Of a stretch of 58,452 bases of DNA, positions 1-7,787 are shown piece after piece (position 1 is the stretch's first letter; each line of letters begins with the position of its first letter). The stretch covers positions 1-58,452 of the forward strand of contig DAOUWT010000001.1 of the NCBI GenBank assembly GCA_030666985.1. Direction: 5' to 3'. The notes beneath the pieces are model-generated. The model did no database searches. It was not told where the DNA came from and worked only from the letters and a program-made list of their open reading frames with translations. The position numbers were made by a program, and so were the translations under genes. The stretch is from Chloroflexota bacterium. Its GTDB lineage: Bacteria > Chloroflexota > Anaerolineae > Anaerolineales > UBA11858.

Positions 1-588
1 ACGGAGCACCCCCCCAGCGCCCCCGGGTCGCCCCCCCCCGCCCCCCCCACCGAGGTCACGCCCATCCCCGCCCCCCCGCCGCCCCCCACCGAGCCTGATC
101 CCCCCCCCCCGCCGACCCTCACGCCCACGGCTTCCCCCACCAATCCCCCTTTTACCCCTGCCTTTACCTCCACATTCACCCCCACCCCTACCGCCACGGA
201 GGCACCCTACCCTTACGCCATCCAAGAGGGATGCCCGGTGTACATGCCAAACTTTGCTCACCTCGACGCTGGCTGTGATTGGCTGGGCGTAGCGGGCCAT
301 GTCTTTGACGCCAACCAGGAAGTAATTGCAAACCTGGTCGTTGTTGCCGGCGGAACCCTGGGTGGTAATCCCATTGACATGTTGACAATGACAGGGATGT
401 CGACCGATTACGGGCAGGGAGCTTATGAATTGGTTTTATCCTCCACGGTTGTGGCTTCGGAGGGCAGCGTTTGGATTCAGGTTTTAGGCCTAGATGGACA
501 ACCCATCACGCCGAAAGTCTATCTTGATACCAGTGAAGATTGCTTGCAGAACTTGATTCTCTTGAATTTTGTGCAAGTTGGGGAGTAA
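1..588 (+). CDS. C-terminal part of an exported Pro/Thr-rich protein (5' truncated)
   Basis: The frame is open from base 1 to the TAA at 586-588, so the gene starts outside the window. The first ~75 residues are a low-complexity Pro/Thr/Ala linker, almost all CCC and ACC codons, of the kind that tethers extracellular domains in Chloroflexota. A compact ~120-residue domain follows. It begins near a Cys (EGCPVYMPNF) and has motifs such as CDWLGVAGHVFD, YGQGAYELVL and CLQNLILLNFV. I recognise it only as a domain recurrent at the C-termini of Anaerolineae exported proteins, probably a beta-sandwich; its function is unknown. The ATG at 244 inside the domain is not a believable start because the upstream linker is in frame. 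Poly-C runs of up to 10 bases near the window edge could hide assembly errors. Confidence 0.6.
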   Translation, partial: TEHPPSAPGSPPPAPPTEVTPIPAPPPPPTEPDPPPPPTLTPTASPTNPPFTPAFTSTFTPTPTATEAPYPYAIQEGCPVYMPNFAHLDAGCDWLGVAGHVFDANQEVIANLVVVAGGTLGGNPIDMLTMTGMSTDYGQGAYELVLSSTVVASEGSVWIQVLGLDGQPITPKVYLDTSEDCLQNLILLNFVQVGE

Positions 589-645
589 GGGGATGGGGGG
601 GATGGGGGGACTGGGGGGCGTGGGAGCAGGGGGACTGGGGAGTTT
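589..645. repeat. G-rich micro-repeat array
   Basis: Imperfect tandem units of the GGGGGAT / GGGGACTG type lie immediately after the stop codon of the truncated gene. This matches the style of the other locus-specific intergenic arrays in the window. No coding potential is seen. Confidence 0.5.
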
Positions 646-728
646 ACCACTTGCATACTTGCCCCCCTTATAGTAAAATCAGGCCAACCTCAAAAATACC
701 CCGCTAATTCTTTGGGCGTTCTTGATAA

Positions 729-1394
729 ATGGCCGAAAAACTTATTTCTCTCAGCGAAAACGTACAAATGTACTTAGTGTCTATAGCTCGTTCGTGCGAG
801 AATGATCAACCTGTACCTCTGTCGCAGTTGGCAGAGGATTTTTCTATTTCTGCCTCCTCTGTCAATGAGATGTGCCGTAAATTGGAAAAACAAGGCTACC
901 TGACTTATCAGCCATACAAAGGAGTGCTGCTTACTCCAAATGGAAAAGAAAAAGCGAACTATATTTTGCGTCGCCACCGTTTGTGGGAAGTCTTCTTGGT
1001 AAATAAATTGGGGTTCAATTATGAGGACGCTCACGAAGCCGCTTGCCAATTAGAGCACGTTACGACTAGCGCCTTAGCCGATCAACTGGATACGTTTTTA
1101 GGGAATCCCAAGGTCAATCCGCTGGGAGAGCTTATCCCCGCCGGGCGAGGCGATTCTCAAGTCGTGAACGGCCTTCCCCTGACTTCATTTTCCCCGGGGC
1201 AGCAAGTGCATGTTTTATATTGTGAGGATGATGTGTCAACAGTGGAGTATTTGGCTGAGCAAGGGATTCGTCCCGGAGGTATCCTTCTTATCCAAGCGGT
1301 GACGTCCGAGAGTTTATTGCTTCAAGTCAGCGGGCAGAGAATTGCTCTGGCGAATGCCTTGGCTGAAAATATATATGTTGTGCTAGAGAATTAA
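729..1394 (+). CDS. DtxR/MntR-family metal-dependent transcriptional regulator
   Basis: A 221-residue protein with the full three-part layout of the DtxR/IdeR family. Residues ~5-70 form a winged helix (LAEDFSISASSVNEMCRKL, then the wing YKGVLLTPNG). Residues ~75-140 are a helical metal-binding/dimerisation region (ILRRHRLWEVFL, EDAHEAACQLEH). The C-terminal ~70 residues are an SH3/FeoA-like domain (FSPGQQVHVLYCEDD). Ligand-type residues Cys, Glu and His in ACQLEHV fit a Fe(II)/Mn(II)-responsive repressor. It lies 22 bp upstream of feoA on the same strand, so it most likely represses its own feoAB operon when iron is sufficient. Fe rather than Mn specificity is inferred from the neighbours. 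Confidence 0.88.
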   Translation: MAEKLISLSENVQMYLVSIARSCENDQPVPLSQLAEDFSISASSVNEMCRKLEKQGYLTYQPYKGVLLTPNGKEKANYILRRHRLWEVFLVNKLGFNYEDAHEAACQLEHVTTSALADQLDTFLGNPKVNPLGELIPAGRGDSQVVNGLPLTSFSPGQQVHVLYCEDDVSTVEYLAEQGIRPGGILLIQAVTSESLLLQVSGQRIALANALAENIYVVLEN

Positions 1395-1416
1395 CGTATA
1401 GATAGGAGAATTTATT

Positions 1417-1653
1417 ATGGTGTTAACCGATGCTGAATGTGGACAAAATGTGCGAATCGTTTCCTACCAAGGCGGTAGGGGAGTATCTTCCAAGCTGCGG
1501 CAACTAAGCCTCATGCCCGGAGATTGCCTTCAGGTGCTCAAAAAAGCCCCTCTCCGAGGGCCTATTCTCATAGAATCCAATGGCCGGTCTGTGGCCTTGG
1601 GGCGTGGCGTAGCCGTCAAGGTGACAGTGGAGGATATTGACGGATGCGATTAG
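1417..1653 (+). CDS. feoA: FeoA, small SH3-like ferrous iron transport protein
   Basis: A 78-residue SH3-like protein with the FeoA pattern: an N-terminal strand (CGQNVRIVSYQGG), then LRQLSLMPGDCLQVLKKAP and a closing GRSVALGRGVAVKVTV segment. FeoA is a cytoplasmic partner needed for FeoB activity. A good Shine-Dalgarno (AGGAGAA) precedes the ATG. Its stop codon overlaps the feoB start by 10 nt, indicating translational coupling. The domain is related to the C-terminal domain of the upstream DtxR-type regulator, which is normal for these families. No feoC is seen. Confidence 0.9.
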   Translation: MVLTDAECGQNVRIVSYQGGRGVSSKLRQLSLMPGDCLQVLKKAPLRGPILIESNGRSVALGRGVAVKVTVEDIDGCD

Positions 1654-3572
1654 CGCTCATTGGCCAGCCCAACGCCGGGAAAAGCACCCTCTTCAATCAG
1701 GTGGCCGGGTACAAGGCCGAAACAGGTAACTTCCCCGGCACAACGGTAACTTTCACTGAAAGTACGGTCCAGGTCTTGGGGCAAACAATTGACTTGGTTG
1801 ACCTGCCCGGCACTTATTCTCTCTCTGCGGCAAGTTTGGCCGAACAAGAAACTATCCGCTATTTGGCCTCTCACGAAGTGGATGTCATCATCAACTTGCT
1901 TGATGCTTCCCATTTAATACAAGGCTTTGACTTGACCCTGGAATTGCTCGAACTAGGCCGTCCAGTCGTCGTGGGGATGAATATGATGGATGAGGCCGCC
2001 CGCCTGGGACTCACCATCGATGGAGAGCAACTCCAAGAGCTGTTGGGTGTTCCCGTTTTGCCCCTCGTGGCTAACCGGGGACGGGGGATTCAAAGATTGT
2101 TCACCACCGCCATTCAGGTGGCACGAGAGGGGAAAGCAACTCCCCGTTTGCCCTATAAGAACAAAATCCTCGAGCAATCTGTGCAATCATTAGCCGTGCA
2201 TTTAGAAGACAATAAATTAGGGTGGATGCCAGATGCTCTCGCAATCAGGCTTCTCGAAGATGGAAAGAACCTCTCCTCAGACCTGGAGCGAGACTTTCCT
2301 GAGATAGATCATCTCGTCCACGAACAAAAACAGGTCATTCTCGAAGAGCATGGCAACGAACCTGAATGGGTCTTTGCCGCAGAACGCCATGCCCTGGCCA
2401 GGGAGTTGACCAGTAAAATTATCACAAAAGGGGAAGAACGTGTCACCTGGCAAACCCGTTTAGACGATGTCTTACTCCATCCTTTTTGGGGATACGTTGT
2501 CATGTTGGGGATCCTGTGGCTGTTTTTCCAAGGCGTATATACAGTCGGGAGTTGGTTAGAAGAACCCCTTTTAGCACTTTTTGATACTTTCTCCCTCCAA
2601 GTGGCAACCTGGCTTGGGAGCGGAACAATCTGGACGAAAATGCTGGTGGGAGGGATTCAAGGCATCGCCGGGGGGGTGGCTATCGTCCTCCCTTACCTGG
2701 TGCCCTTCTTGTTGGGAATGGGCTTCTTGGAAGATGTAGGCTACCTGCCCCGTTTGGCGTTCATGACAGATGTTCTCATGCACCGGTTGGGCCTGCACGG
2801 CAAGGCCATAGTCCCCTTCATTTTGGGCTATGGATGCAATGTCCCCGCCGTGATGTCAACCAGAACATTGAGAGACCGCCAAGATCGCTTTTTAGCAGCC
2901 TTGTTAGCGACAATGGTTCCTTGCGCAGCCCGTTTATCCATTGTCTTTGGCTTAGTAGCTTTTTACCTTGGCCCGGTGTATGCGATAGCTATTTATGTAC
3001 TCAATATCTTAGTGATTGCGGTTGTAGGACGTGTGATTTCCCATCGGTTTTTGAAAGGAAGCCCCGGACTGATTTTGGAAGTACCCGCTTACCGTCTCCC
3101 TACTTTGAAGACAGTTGTTCAGAAAGCCTGGTTTCGGATCAGGGAATTTGTAGTAGAGGCCTGGCCTCTGCTCATTGCCGGTAGCGTAGTCTTAGAGATC
3201 GCCAACATCCTCCGCATATCAGAAGTTGTCAACATCATATTCCGCCCGCTGACTTGGGTTTTAGGGTTGCCTACGGCAGTGGGAATGCCTTTAGTATTTG
3301 GAATCTTGCGAAAAGAATTATCCCTCATCATGCTTCGCCAAGCCCTGAACGTGACCGATTTCTCAGACGCCCTCAACCCCGAACAAATGCTCTCGTTCAC
3401 GGTTTTCGTCGTCTTCTACGTCCCCTGCGTAGCCACCCTAGTCGCCCTCCGCAAAGAACTTGGCACCCGCAAAATGTGGATCATCACCGCCCTCACCGTA
3501 GTGATAGCTCTCGTGGCAGCCCTATTTACCCGTCTGGTTGCAATCCCCCTAGCCCCCGTATTGGCCTTCTAA
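1644..3572 (+). CDS. feoB: FeoB, GTPase-gated Fe(II) transporter
   Basis: A 642-residue inner-membrane ferrous iron transporter. The N-terminal G domain shows G1 GQPNAGKST (7-15), G3 DLPGTYSL (~53-60) and G4 NMMD (~112-115). A helical GDI-like spacer (~170-265) follows, then a polytopic membrane part from ~280 with the two internally similar Gate regions. The first has GYGCNVPAVMSTRTL, the conserved Cys-containing segment of FeoB pores, and the second has LVFGILRKEL near residue 550. Length is slightly short of the usual 700-770, mainly because the extra C-terminal cytoplasmic segment is absent. It is the last gene of the dtxR-feoA-feoB operon and should be induced under iron limitation. Confidence 0.95.
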   Translation: MRLALIGQPNAGKSTLFNQVAGYKAETGNFPGTTVTFTESTVQVLGQTIDLVDLPGTYSLSAASLAEQETIRYLASHEVDVIINLLDASHLIQGFDLTLELLELGRPVVVGMNMMDEAARLGLTIDGEQLQELLGVPVLPLVANRGRGIQRLFTTAIQVAREGKATPRLPYKNKILEQSVQSLAVHLEDNKLGWMPDALAIRLLEDGKNLSSDLERDFPEIDHLVHEQKQVILEEHGNEPEWVFAAERHALARELTSKIITKGEERVTWQTRLDDVLLHPFWGYVVMLGILWLFFQGVYTVGSWLEEPLLALFDTFSLQVATWLGSGTIWTKMLVGGIQGIAGGVAIVLPYLVPFLLGMGFLEDVGYLPRLAFMTDVLMHRLGLHGKAIVPFILGYGCNVPAVMSTRTLRDRQDRFLAALLATMVPCAARLSIVFGLVAFYLGPVYAIAIYVLNILVIAVVGRVISHRFLKGSPGLILEVPAYRLPTLKTVVQKAWFRIREFVVEAWPLLIAGSVVLEIANILRISEVVNIIFRPLTWVLGLPTAVGMPLVFGILRKELSLIMLRQALNVTDFSDALNPEQMLSFTVFVVFYVPCVATLVALRKELGTRKMWIITALTVVIALVAALFTRLVAIPLAPVLAF

Positions 3573-3590
3573 GTACCTGCAACGCTCTGA

Positions 3591-3639
3591 GGGGAACGGC
3601 AGTTCCCCGGACTCCCCCCGCAGGATCTGCCGATCCTGC
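3591..3639. repeat. Two adjacent perfect hairpins after feoB
   Basis: GGGGAAC-GGCA-GTTCCCC (3591-3608) and GCAGGATC-TGCC-GATCCTGC (3620-3639) lie 18 bp after the feoB stop. Neither is followed by a T-run, so they look more like REP-type palindromes, or weak terminators or RNA-stability elements, than a classic intrinsic terminator. Confidence 0.5.
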
Positions 3640-3686
3640 TCGAGCGTAGTGAAATACTGTAGAATTTATGCTCGACTACTTAATAT

Positions 3687-4280
3687 ATGCCTCTTATTTC
3701 CCTTGCCATCTCTTTCCTAGCCGCTTACCTACTCGGCTCCCTTCCCTTCGGCCTATGGATTTCCCGCATAGTCGCGGGAGTCGATATCCGTGAGGGGGGA
3801 TCAGGCCACGTCACCACCACCAACACCATGCGTCATGCAGGATGGCCCGCGGGCGTGTTAGTCCTCCTCCTCGACACCGCCAAAGGGTTTGCGCCCACCT
3901 ACCTGGGGGCGAGGTTGGGACTCCCCGCCTGGGGGATAGCCCTAACCGCGGCCCTGGCGGTGGTGGGACACTGTTGGCCGGTGTGGGCCGGCTTCCGGGG
4001 CGGGATGGGGCTGGCGATCACCGGGGGGACGTTTTTGGCCGTTAACCCGCTGGGGTTTGCGGTTGGGCTGGGCGTGTTGGTAGCCCTGGTGCTGCTCTAC
4101 GGCCACTCCGCCCGTGGGAGCGCCATGACGGGCCTGACCATTCCCCCCGTGTTATGGCTCCTCGGACAGCACGGCCCAATCCTCTGGGTGGCCGTCGCCG
4201 CGGGCTGGGTGCTAGCCATCCGCTTCTTCACCGAAGACTGGAACCGGGAATATAAAGAATTGTGGCTGGATAGGGAATGA
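3687..4280 (+). CDS. PlsY-like glycerol-3-phosphate acyltransferase (divergent)
   Basis: A 197-residue protein with about five membrane segments and the PlsY layout. It has GSLPFG near the N-terminus, a D-x-R-x-x-GSG motif (VDIREGGSG), the LDTAKGFAP segment matching the family DxxKG motif, and GHCWPVWAGFRGGMG. PlsY acylates sn-glycerol-3-phosphate from acyl-phosphate to make lysophosphatidate. Two motifs deviate: the usual GSGNxGATN reads GSGHVTTTN, and the usual FKGGKGVAT reads FRGGMGLAI. The overall fold is clear, but these changes in substrate-contacting loops make altered specificity or a PlsY paralogue possible. No strong ribosome site is seen before the ATG, and the next ATG is too far inside. 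Confidence 0.75.
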   Translation: MPLISLAISFLAAYLLGSLPFGLWISRIVAGVDIREGGSGHVTTTNTMRHAGWPAGVLVLLLDTAKGFAPTYLGARLGLPAWGIALTAALAVVGHCWPVWAGFRGGMGLAITGGTFLAVNPLGFAVGLGVLVALVLLYGHSARGSAMTGLTIPPVLWLLGQHGPILWVAVAAGWVLAIRFFTEDWNREYKELWLDRE

Positions 4281-4356
4281 GACGTGAAACGTGAAACGTG
4301 AAATGTGAAACGTGATGAGTGAAACGTGAAACGTGATGAGTGAAACGTGAAACGTG
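4281..4356 (+). repeat. GTGAAACGTGATG-type repeat array
   Basis: Tandem copies of GTGAAAC and GTGATGAGTGAAACGTGAAAC directly follow the plsY-like stop. The same words form the core of the palindromic elements at 11483, 38363 and 57128 and appear singly near 5720, 8825 and 42545. Here only one arm is present. Confidence 0.75.
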
Positions 4357-4429
4357 ATGCGTAGTTCTTGTAGCAATTTGGAGTGGGGAAAGAAGCTTAT
4401 TGCTATCTCCCCCGTTCCCTTGCTCCCAC

Positions 4430-4678
4430 TGCACCAATCTACCAATCTCCCAGTCTCCCAGTCCCCCAATCTCCCAGTCTCCCAGTCTCCCAATCTCCCA
4501 ATCTCCCAGTCTCCCAGTCCCCCAATCTCCCAGTCTCCCAGTCTCCCAATCTCCCAGTCTCCCAGTCTCCCAATCTCCCAATCTCCCAGTCCCCCAATCT
4601 CCCAGTCTCCCAGTCTCCCAATCTCCCACTCCACCAATCTACCAATCTACCAATCTCCCAATCCCCAATCTACCAACT
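4430..4678. repeat. CCCAATCTCCCAGTCT tandem micro-repeat array
   Basis: About 250 bp of CTCCCAGT / CTCCCAAT octamer-type units with occasional CCCCC variants, ending in CTACCAAT variants. All six frames stay open because the units contain no stop codons, so long repetitive pseudo-ORFs arise on both strands. These are not genes. The array fills the gap between convergent genes (plsY-like + and TPR -). It resembles the short tandemly repeated sequences (STRRs) known in heterocystous cyanobacteria. Confidence 0.85.
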
Positions 4679-4681
4679 TTG

Positions 4682-5524
4682 CTATTCGCTCATAGCCCTC
4701 TGGATGCGGGCGAGGTCTTTTTGCGTTTTGGCGGCGTATTCTGAGTTGAGCATTTGAAATAGAGCTTGTGCTTCATCCATGGTTTGGCGGGCGTCCTCTA
4801 GTTCGGTGAGAGCCTCCAAGGCGAGGGCTTTGTTGGCTAAGGCAATGGCCTGGCGGTGCGGGTCGCCGATTTCAATGGCTAGGTCAATGGCTTGTTGGTG
4901 GTAGTTGATGGCTGTGCGGAGGTCTTTTTGCCGGGAATAGATCATGCCCAGTAAATCAAAAATCATTACTAAGGGGATTTGGGTTTTTAATTCTTTGGCC
5001 AAATCGTGAGCGACAAGGGCAAACCCCAAGGCTTGTTGGGGACGTTTGTCTTGGAGGTAAGCGTCGGCGAGATTTATTTGAGCCTGGAGCTGCATTTGTT
5101 TGTCTTCTAACTCTATCCCAGCATCCATGACTTTTTTATGGAATCTGACAGCTTTGACATAATTTTCTAGGGCGGCGTGGGCCAATCCCAGGTTGCCGTA
5201 AATGGCGAGTTGGAGGTCTTCATCTTCAAGTTCTTGGGCAATCTTCAAAGCTGTTTCCAAGTCTGTGAGCGCCTCTTGAGGGCGTTGGGAAATTGATTTG
5301 ATAGCGCCAAGGTTTGTTAGAGATCGGACTTGTTGTTCCTTTAACCCCAACTCGGCGAAGAGGGCAATGGCCTGATGGTAATGGTGAGAAGCCTCTTGAT
5401 AAGTGTTGCGCCTCAGAAAGATTTTGCCTAGCTTGGCGTGTATCTGGGCTTGGATATGCTTGTCATCAGATTGGCTGGCTTGCTCTAGTGTTTGGTACAG
5501 GGCTTGAAGTTGGGTGTTTGTCAT
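4682..5524 (-). CDS. Tetratricopeptide (TPR) repeat protein
   Basis: A 280-residue protein made almost wholly of TPR helices; about six 40-residue units are visible (for example KLGKIFLRRNTYQEASHHY, NLGLAHAALENYVKAVRFH and LLGMIYSRQKDLRTAINYH). TPRs scaffold protein-protein contacts. No signal peptide or effector domain is visible, so it is probably a cytoplasmic adaptor of unknown partner. I place the start at the ATG at 5524 (MTNTQLQAL). The frame is open to 5722, but that extension is translated repeat DNA (Arg/Gly/Trp-rich) and is not protein-like. It is a single gene with repeats on both sides. Confidence 0.75.
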   Translation of the reverse strand: MTNTQLQALYQTLEQASQSDDKHIQAQIHAKLGKIFLRRNTYQEASHHYHQAIALFAELGLKEQQVRSLTNLGAIKSISQRPQEALTDLETALKIAQELEDEDLQLAIYGNLGLAHAALENYVKAVRFHKKVMDAGIELEDKQMQLQAQINLADAYLQDKRPQQALGFALVAHDLAKELKTQIPLVMIFDLLGMIYSRQKDLRTAINYHQQAIDLAIEIGDPHRQAIALANKALALEALTELEDARQTMDEAQALFQMLNSEYAAKTQKDLARIQRAMSE

Positions 5525-5591
5525 ATTGGTCTGAGTGGTCTTATTGGTCGAGGTGGTCTGAAGGCATTGAAATGCCACGACGTACACTCCT

Positions 5592-5619
5592 ATTTTAGCA
5601 CTTGGCTGTAGGAGAGCAA
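5592..5619 (-). promoter_or_regulatory. Candidate promoter of the TPR gene
   Basis: On the minus strand TTGCTC (5614-5619), a 16-nt spacer and TAAAAT (5592-5597) lie about 70 bp upstream of the TPR start. The -35 match is moderate, and one edge falls in repeat DNA. Confidence 0.3.
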
Positions 5620-5635
5620 GCCCACGCGCCCTATG

Positions 5636-5752
5636 CTTCACGCTGCCCCACCAGCCCCGTCCCCCTCCCCAGGTTTTTTCCACGCTTAGGCGTGCGTGCC
5701 ACGCTTGGGGCTTGCTCTTCACGCATCACGTTTCACTTTTTACGTTTCACGA
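5636..5752 (-). repeat. Compound repeat: CCACGC hairpin element plus GTGAAAC arm
   Basis: The stretch carries CCACGCTTAGGCGTG and CCACGCTTGGGG, the reverse-strand version of the CCACGCCTAAGCGTGG hairpin units at 8560-8690, next to C-rich tracts. It then runs into CTTCACGCATCACGTTTCAC (minus orientation of the GTGAAACGTGATG family). The gap 5525-5885 otherwise holds only promoter signals. Confidence 0.65.
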
Positions 5753-5762
5753 ACTGGGTTTC

Positions 5763-5826
5763 TTGACGGGTGTATCTCCTTATGCTATCCTATTTACTAT
5801 TGCAGGATGTGTTTTCAGGGTATAAT
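5763..5826 (+). promoter_or_regulatory. Tandem promoters of the roadblock/V4R/receiver operon
   Basis: The first is TTGACG (5763-5768), 17 nt, TATCCT (5786-5791). The second has a perfect TATAAT (5821-5826) with TTGCAG at 5800-5805 (15 nt, short). They lie 60-100 bp upstream of the roadblock start codon at 5886, with the SD GGAGGG between. Confidence 0.55.
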
Positions 5827-5885
5827 AGGCGCTGAAAGGATTTTCCCATTACAACGTTCATTTTAATAAATGGAGGGATGAAAAA

Positions 5886-6257
5886 TTGGCTAAGTCACGT
5901 TCCCAACTTATGATAGAACGCTTGCGAGATTTGCAGGCATCGTCGCCTGATATTGAGGCTTCAGCAATTGTCAGTGTAGATGGCTTGACAATTGCTTCTG
6001 CGTTGCCTCAGGATGTGGAAGAAGATCGTGTGTCCGCTATGTCGGCTGCAATGCTCTCCTTGGGCGAGCGAATTGCAGCTGAATTAGGCCGCGGTCAACT
6101 AGACCAGGTTTATATAAAAGGCGACGAAGGATATGTCGTGCTAATGTCTATTGGTGAAGAAGCTGTTCTTACAGCTTTGGCTCGCCAAGATGCGAAATTA
6201 GGCTTGATTTTCCTTGACATGCGACGTGCTACAGAAGACCTGGCACAATTTATTTAG
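5886..6257 (+). CDS. Roadblock/LC7-domain protein (MglB-like)
   Basis: A 123-residue single-domain protein. The roadblock/LC7 fold is recognisable from AIVSVDGLTIASALP, the MSAAMLSLGERIAAEL helix and VYIKGDEGYVVLMSIGEEAVLTAL. In bacteria this family (MglB and relatives) acts as GAP or scaffold for small Ras-like GTPases. A matching COG2229/MglA-like GTPase is encoded 17 kb away at 22814-23353 and is a natural candidate partner (inference). The start is TTG at 5886, placed 9 nt after the SD GGAGGG; an internal ATG at 5910 is less well placed. It is first in an operon with a V4R protein 10 bp downstream, then a receiver protein. Confidence 0.85.
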   Translation: MAKSRSQLMIERLRDLQASSPDIEASAIVSVDGLTIASALPQDVEEDRVSAMSAAMLSLGERIAAELGRGQLDQVYIKGDEGYVVLMSIGEEAVLTALARQDAKLGLIFLDMRRATEDLAQFI

Positions 6258-6267
6258 GTGGTGAAAT

Positions 6268-6903
6268 ATGGAAGCTATTCCTGAAAGTGGGTTTTATTAC
6301 CCGAATAAATTTGCTTTGATCACGCTGAAAGCTCTCGAAGAGGTCATGGGCAGAAATGGTTTGAATGCCATTTTAAACTTGGCGAACTTACCACATTTGA
6401 TTGGGAATTATCCCGCCGATAACCTTAAAAAGGAGTTTGATTTTTCACACTTCTCGATGGTTGTTGAGGGATTGGAGGAGATGTATGGCCCCCGGGGTGG
6501 GAGGGGTCTGGCCTTACGAGCAGGACGGGCTACATTCTCGGATGCTCTGCGTGATTTTGGGGCATTGGCCGGAGCCGGAGATTTGGCTTTCAAGGTTTTG
6601 CCTCTCCAAGCGAAATTGCGGATTGGTATACCAGCGATGGCGAAAATCTTCTCCCAGATGAGTGACCAGAAAAGCACCGTCGAAGAAACAGATAGCGAAT
6701 ATATATATACCATTCACCGTTGTCCTGTTTGCTGGGGGCGAAGCGGAGAAGATAAACCGATTTGTTTTGTAGCTGTTGGCTTGCTTCAAGAAGGTCTGAA
6801 GTGGGTTTCTGGCGGAAATGAATTCCGCGTTAATGAATCCAAATGTGTCGCAATGGGACATGATGTTTGTGAATTCATTATTCAAAAGAAACCTATTGGA
6901 TAG
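6268..6903 (+). CDS. V4R (4-vinyl reductase) domain sensor protein
   Basis: A 211-residue protein. The C-terminal half is a V4R domain: IHRCPVCWGR, KPICFVAVGLLQEGLKW, then NESKCVAMGHDVCEFII, with the Cys residues that bind metal or sense small molecules in this family. The N-terminal ~110 residues (FALITLKALEEVMGRNGL, FDFSHFSMVVEGLEEMYGPRGG) are the usual helical partner of V4R sensors related to the H-NOX/V4R superfamily. It is probably cytoplasmic, as no membrane segment is visible. It sits between a roadblock protein and a receiver protein, so a ligand-sensing role in that pathway is inferred. The ligand is unknown. Confidence 0.8.
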   Translation: MEAIPESGFYYPNKFALITLKALEEVMGRNGLNAILNLANLPHLIGNYPADNLKKEFDFSHFSMVVEGLEEMYGPRGGRGLALRAGRATFSDALRDFGALAGAGDLAFKVLPLQAKLRIGIPAMAKIFSQMSDQKSTVEETDSEYIYTIHRCPVCWGRSGEDKPICFVAVGLLQEGLKWVSGGNEFRVNESKCVAMGHDVCEFIIQKKPIG

Positions 6904-6910
6904 GGGAGAA

Positions 6911-7786
6911 ATGGTTGTGGAAAATAAGGCGAATATTCTAATTGTAGAAGATGATTTGGATGTCGCAGAAATGCTCGAGGCATATTTCCGCGTTCAAGGG
7001 TATCAGGTCTCATCTGTTAATTGGGGAGAAGACGGCGTTAAAGCTTGTCGGAAGAACTTGCCGGATTTGGTGATCCTGGATATTCGTCTTCCAGATATTG
7101 ATGGCTTCGAAGTTGCCCGACGTTTGCGCAAAAATAATCGTACCGCGGGTATCCCAATTATTTTCTTGACCGAAAAGCGTACGCGTGCCGATCGTTTAGA
7201 AGGCCTTGGTTTGGGGGTTGATGACTACATTACAAAACCCTTTGATATCCAAGAATTACGTCTTCGGGTTCGGAATTTGCTTACCCGATCTGACCAACGC
7301 GCAATTAAAAATCCGGTGACGGGGCTGCCCGAAGATGCTCTGGTCAATGAACGATTAGAAGAATGTTTGGAAACCGCGGAAGGCTGGGTGTTATTGGTAA
7401 TTTCTCTGGAAAACCTGGATAGTTTTCGCGAACAATATGGCTTTGTAGCCTCCGATGATGTTCTACGAGCAACCAGTTTAATGATCCACAATGCTGTGCG
7501 TGATTTGGGCGGAACTTCTGATTTTGTGGGGCACATCAACCCTACTGATTTTCTAGTGGTGACTACCTCCGAAACGTTAGACGCCATTGGAGAACGGGTT
7601 AGGAAACGCCTAAAGCAAGCCCTTGAGTATTTTTATCCCTTGAAAGACCGCTCTCTTGGCGGGAAGATGCCTTCTCGCTTGACGTTGAGGATGGGGCTTT
7701 TATCTGCACAGAGCGGCCCTTTCGAGAATGTAGATGTCTTGAAGACTCAGTTGTTGCAACAAAGGGTGGGTAAAGCTAGCGATTGA
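6911..7786 (+). CDS. Response regulator with degenerate GGDEF-like output domain
   Basis: A 291-residue protein. Residues 7-125 form a receiver with acidic pocket EDD (13-15), phosphoacceptor Asp57 (VILDIRLPD) and the switch Lys in YITKPF. Residues ~135-285 align with a GGDEF fold (NPVTGLPEDALVNERL, YGFVASDDVLRATSLMI), but the active-site loop reads HINPTDF instead of a GGDEF motif, so diguanylate cyclase activity is very unlikely. It may bind a partner or nucleotide instead. The start ATG at 6911 follows GGGGAGAA. A longer frame from 6818 would overlap the V4R gene and lacks receiver homology. Its sister at 18488-19372 keeps a near-intact GGDNF. Confidence 0.85.
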   Translation: MVVENKANILIVEDDLDVAEMLEAYFRVQGYQVSSVNWGEDGVKACRKNLPDLVILDIRLPDIDGFEVARRLRKNNRTAGIPIIFLTEKRTRADRLEGLGLGVDDYITKPFDIQELRLRVRNLLTRSDQRAIKNPVTGLPEDALVNERLEECLETAEGWVLLVISLENLDSFREQYGFVASDDVLRATSLMIHNAVRDLGGTSDFVGHINPTDFLVVTTSETLDAIGERVRKRLKQALEYFYPLKDRSLGGKMPSRLTLRMGLLSAQSGPFENVDVLKTQLLQQRVGKASD

Positions 7787-7787
7787 A

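Noticed and set aside
4430..4678. Possible CRISPR array
   Set aside because: Units are 8-16 bp and contiguous, with no unique spacers and no cas genes in the window.
4212..4757. Long open frames on both strands rich in LGDWETGR or SQSPSLP repeats
   Set aside because: They are translations of the stop-free CTCCCAGT micro-repeat array in all frames. There is no start context, domain or codon bias.
5525..5722. N-terminal 66-residue extension of the TPR protein
   Set aside because: It is translated repeat DNA, and TPR-like sequence begins after the ATG at 5524.
6818..6910. Upstream start for the receiver protein inside the V4R gene
   Set aside because: The extra residues have no receiver homology, and a good SD precedes the ATG at 6911.
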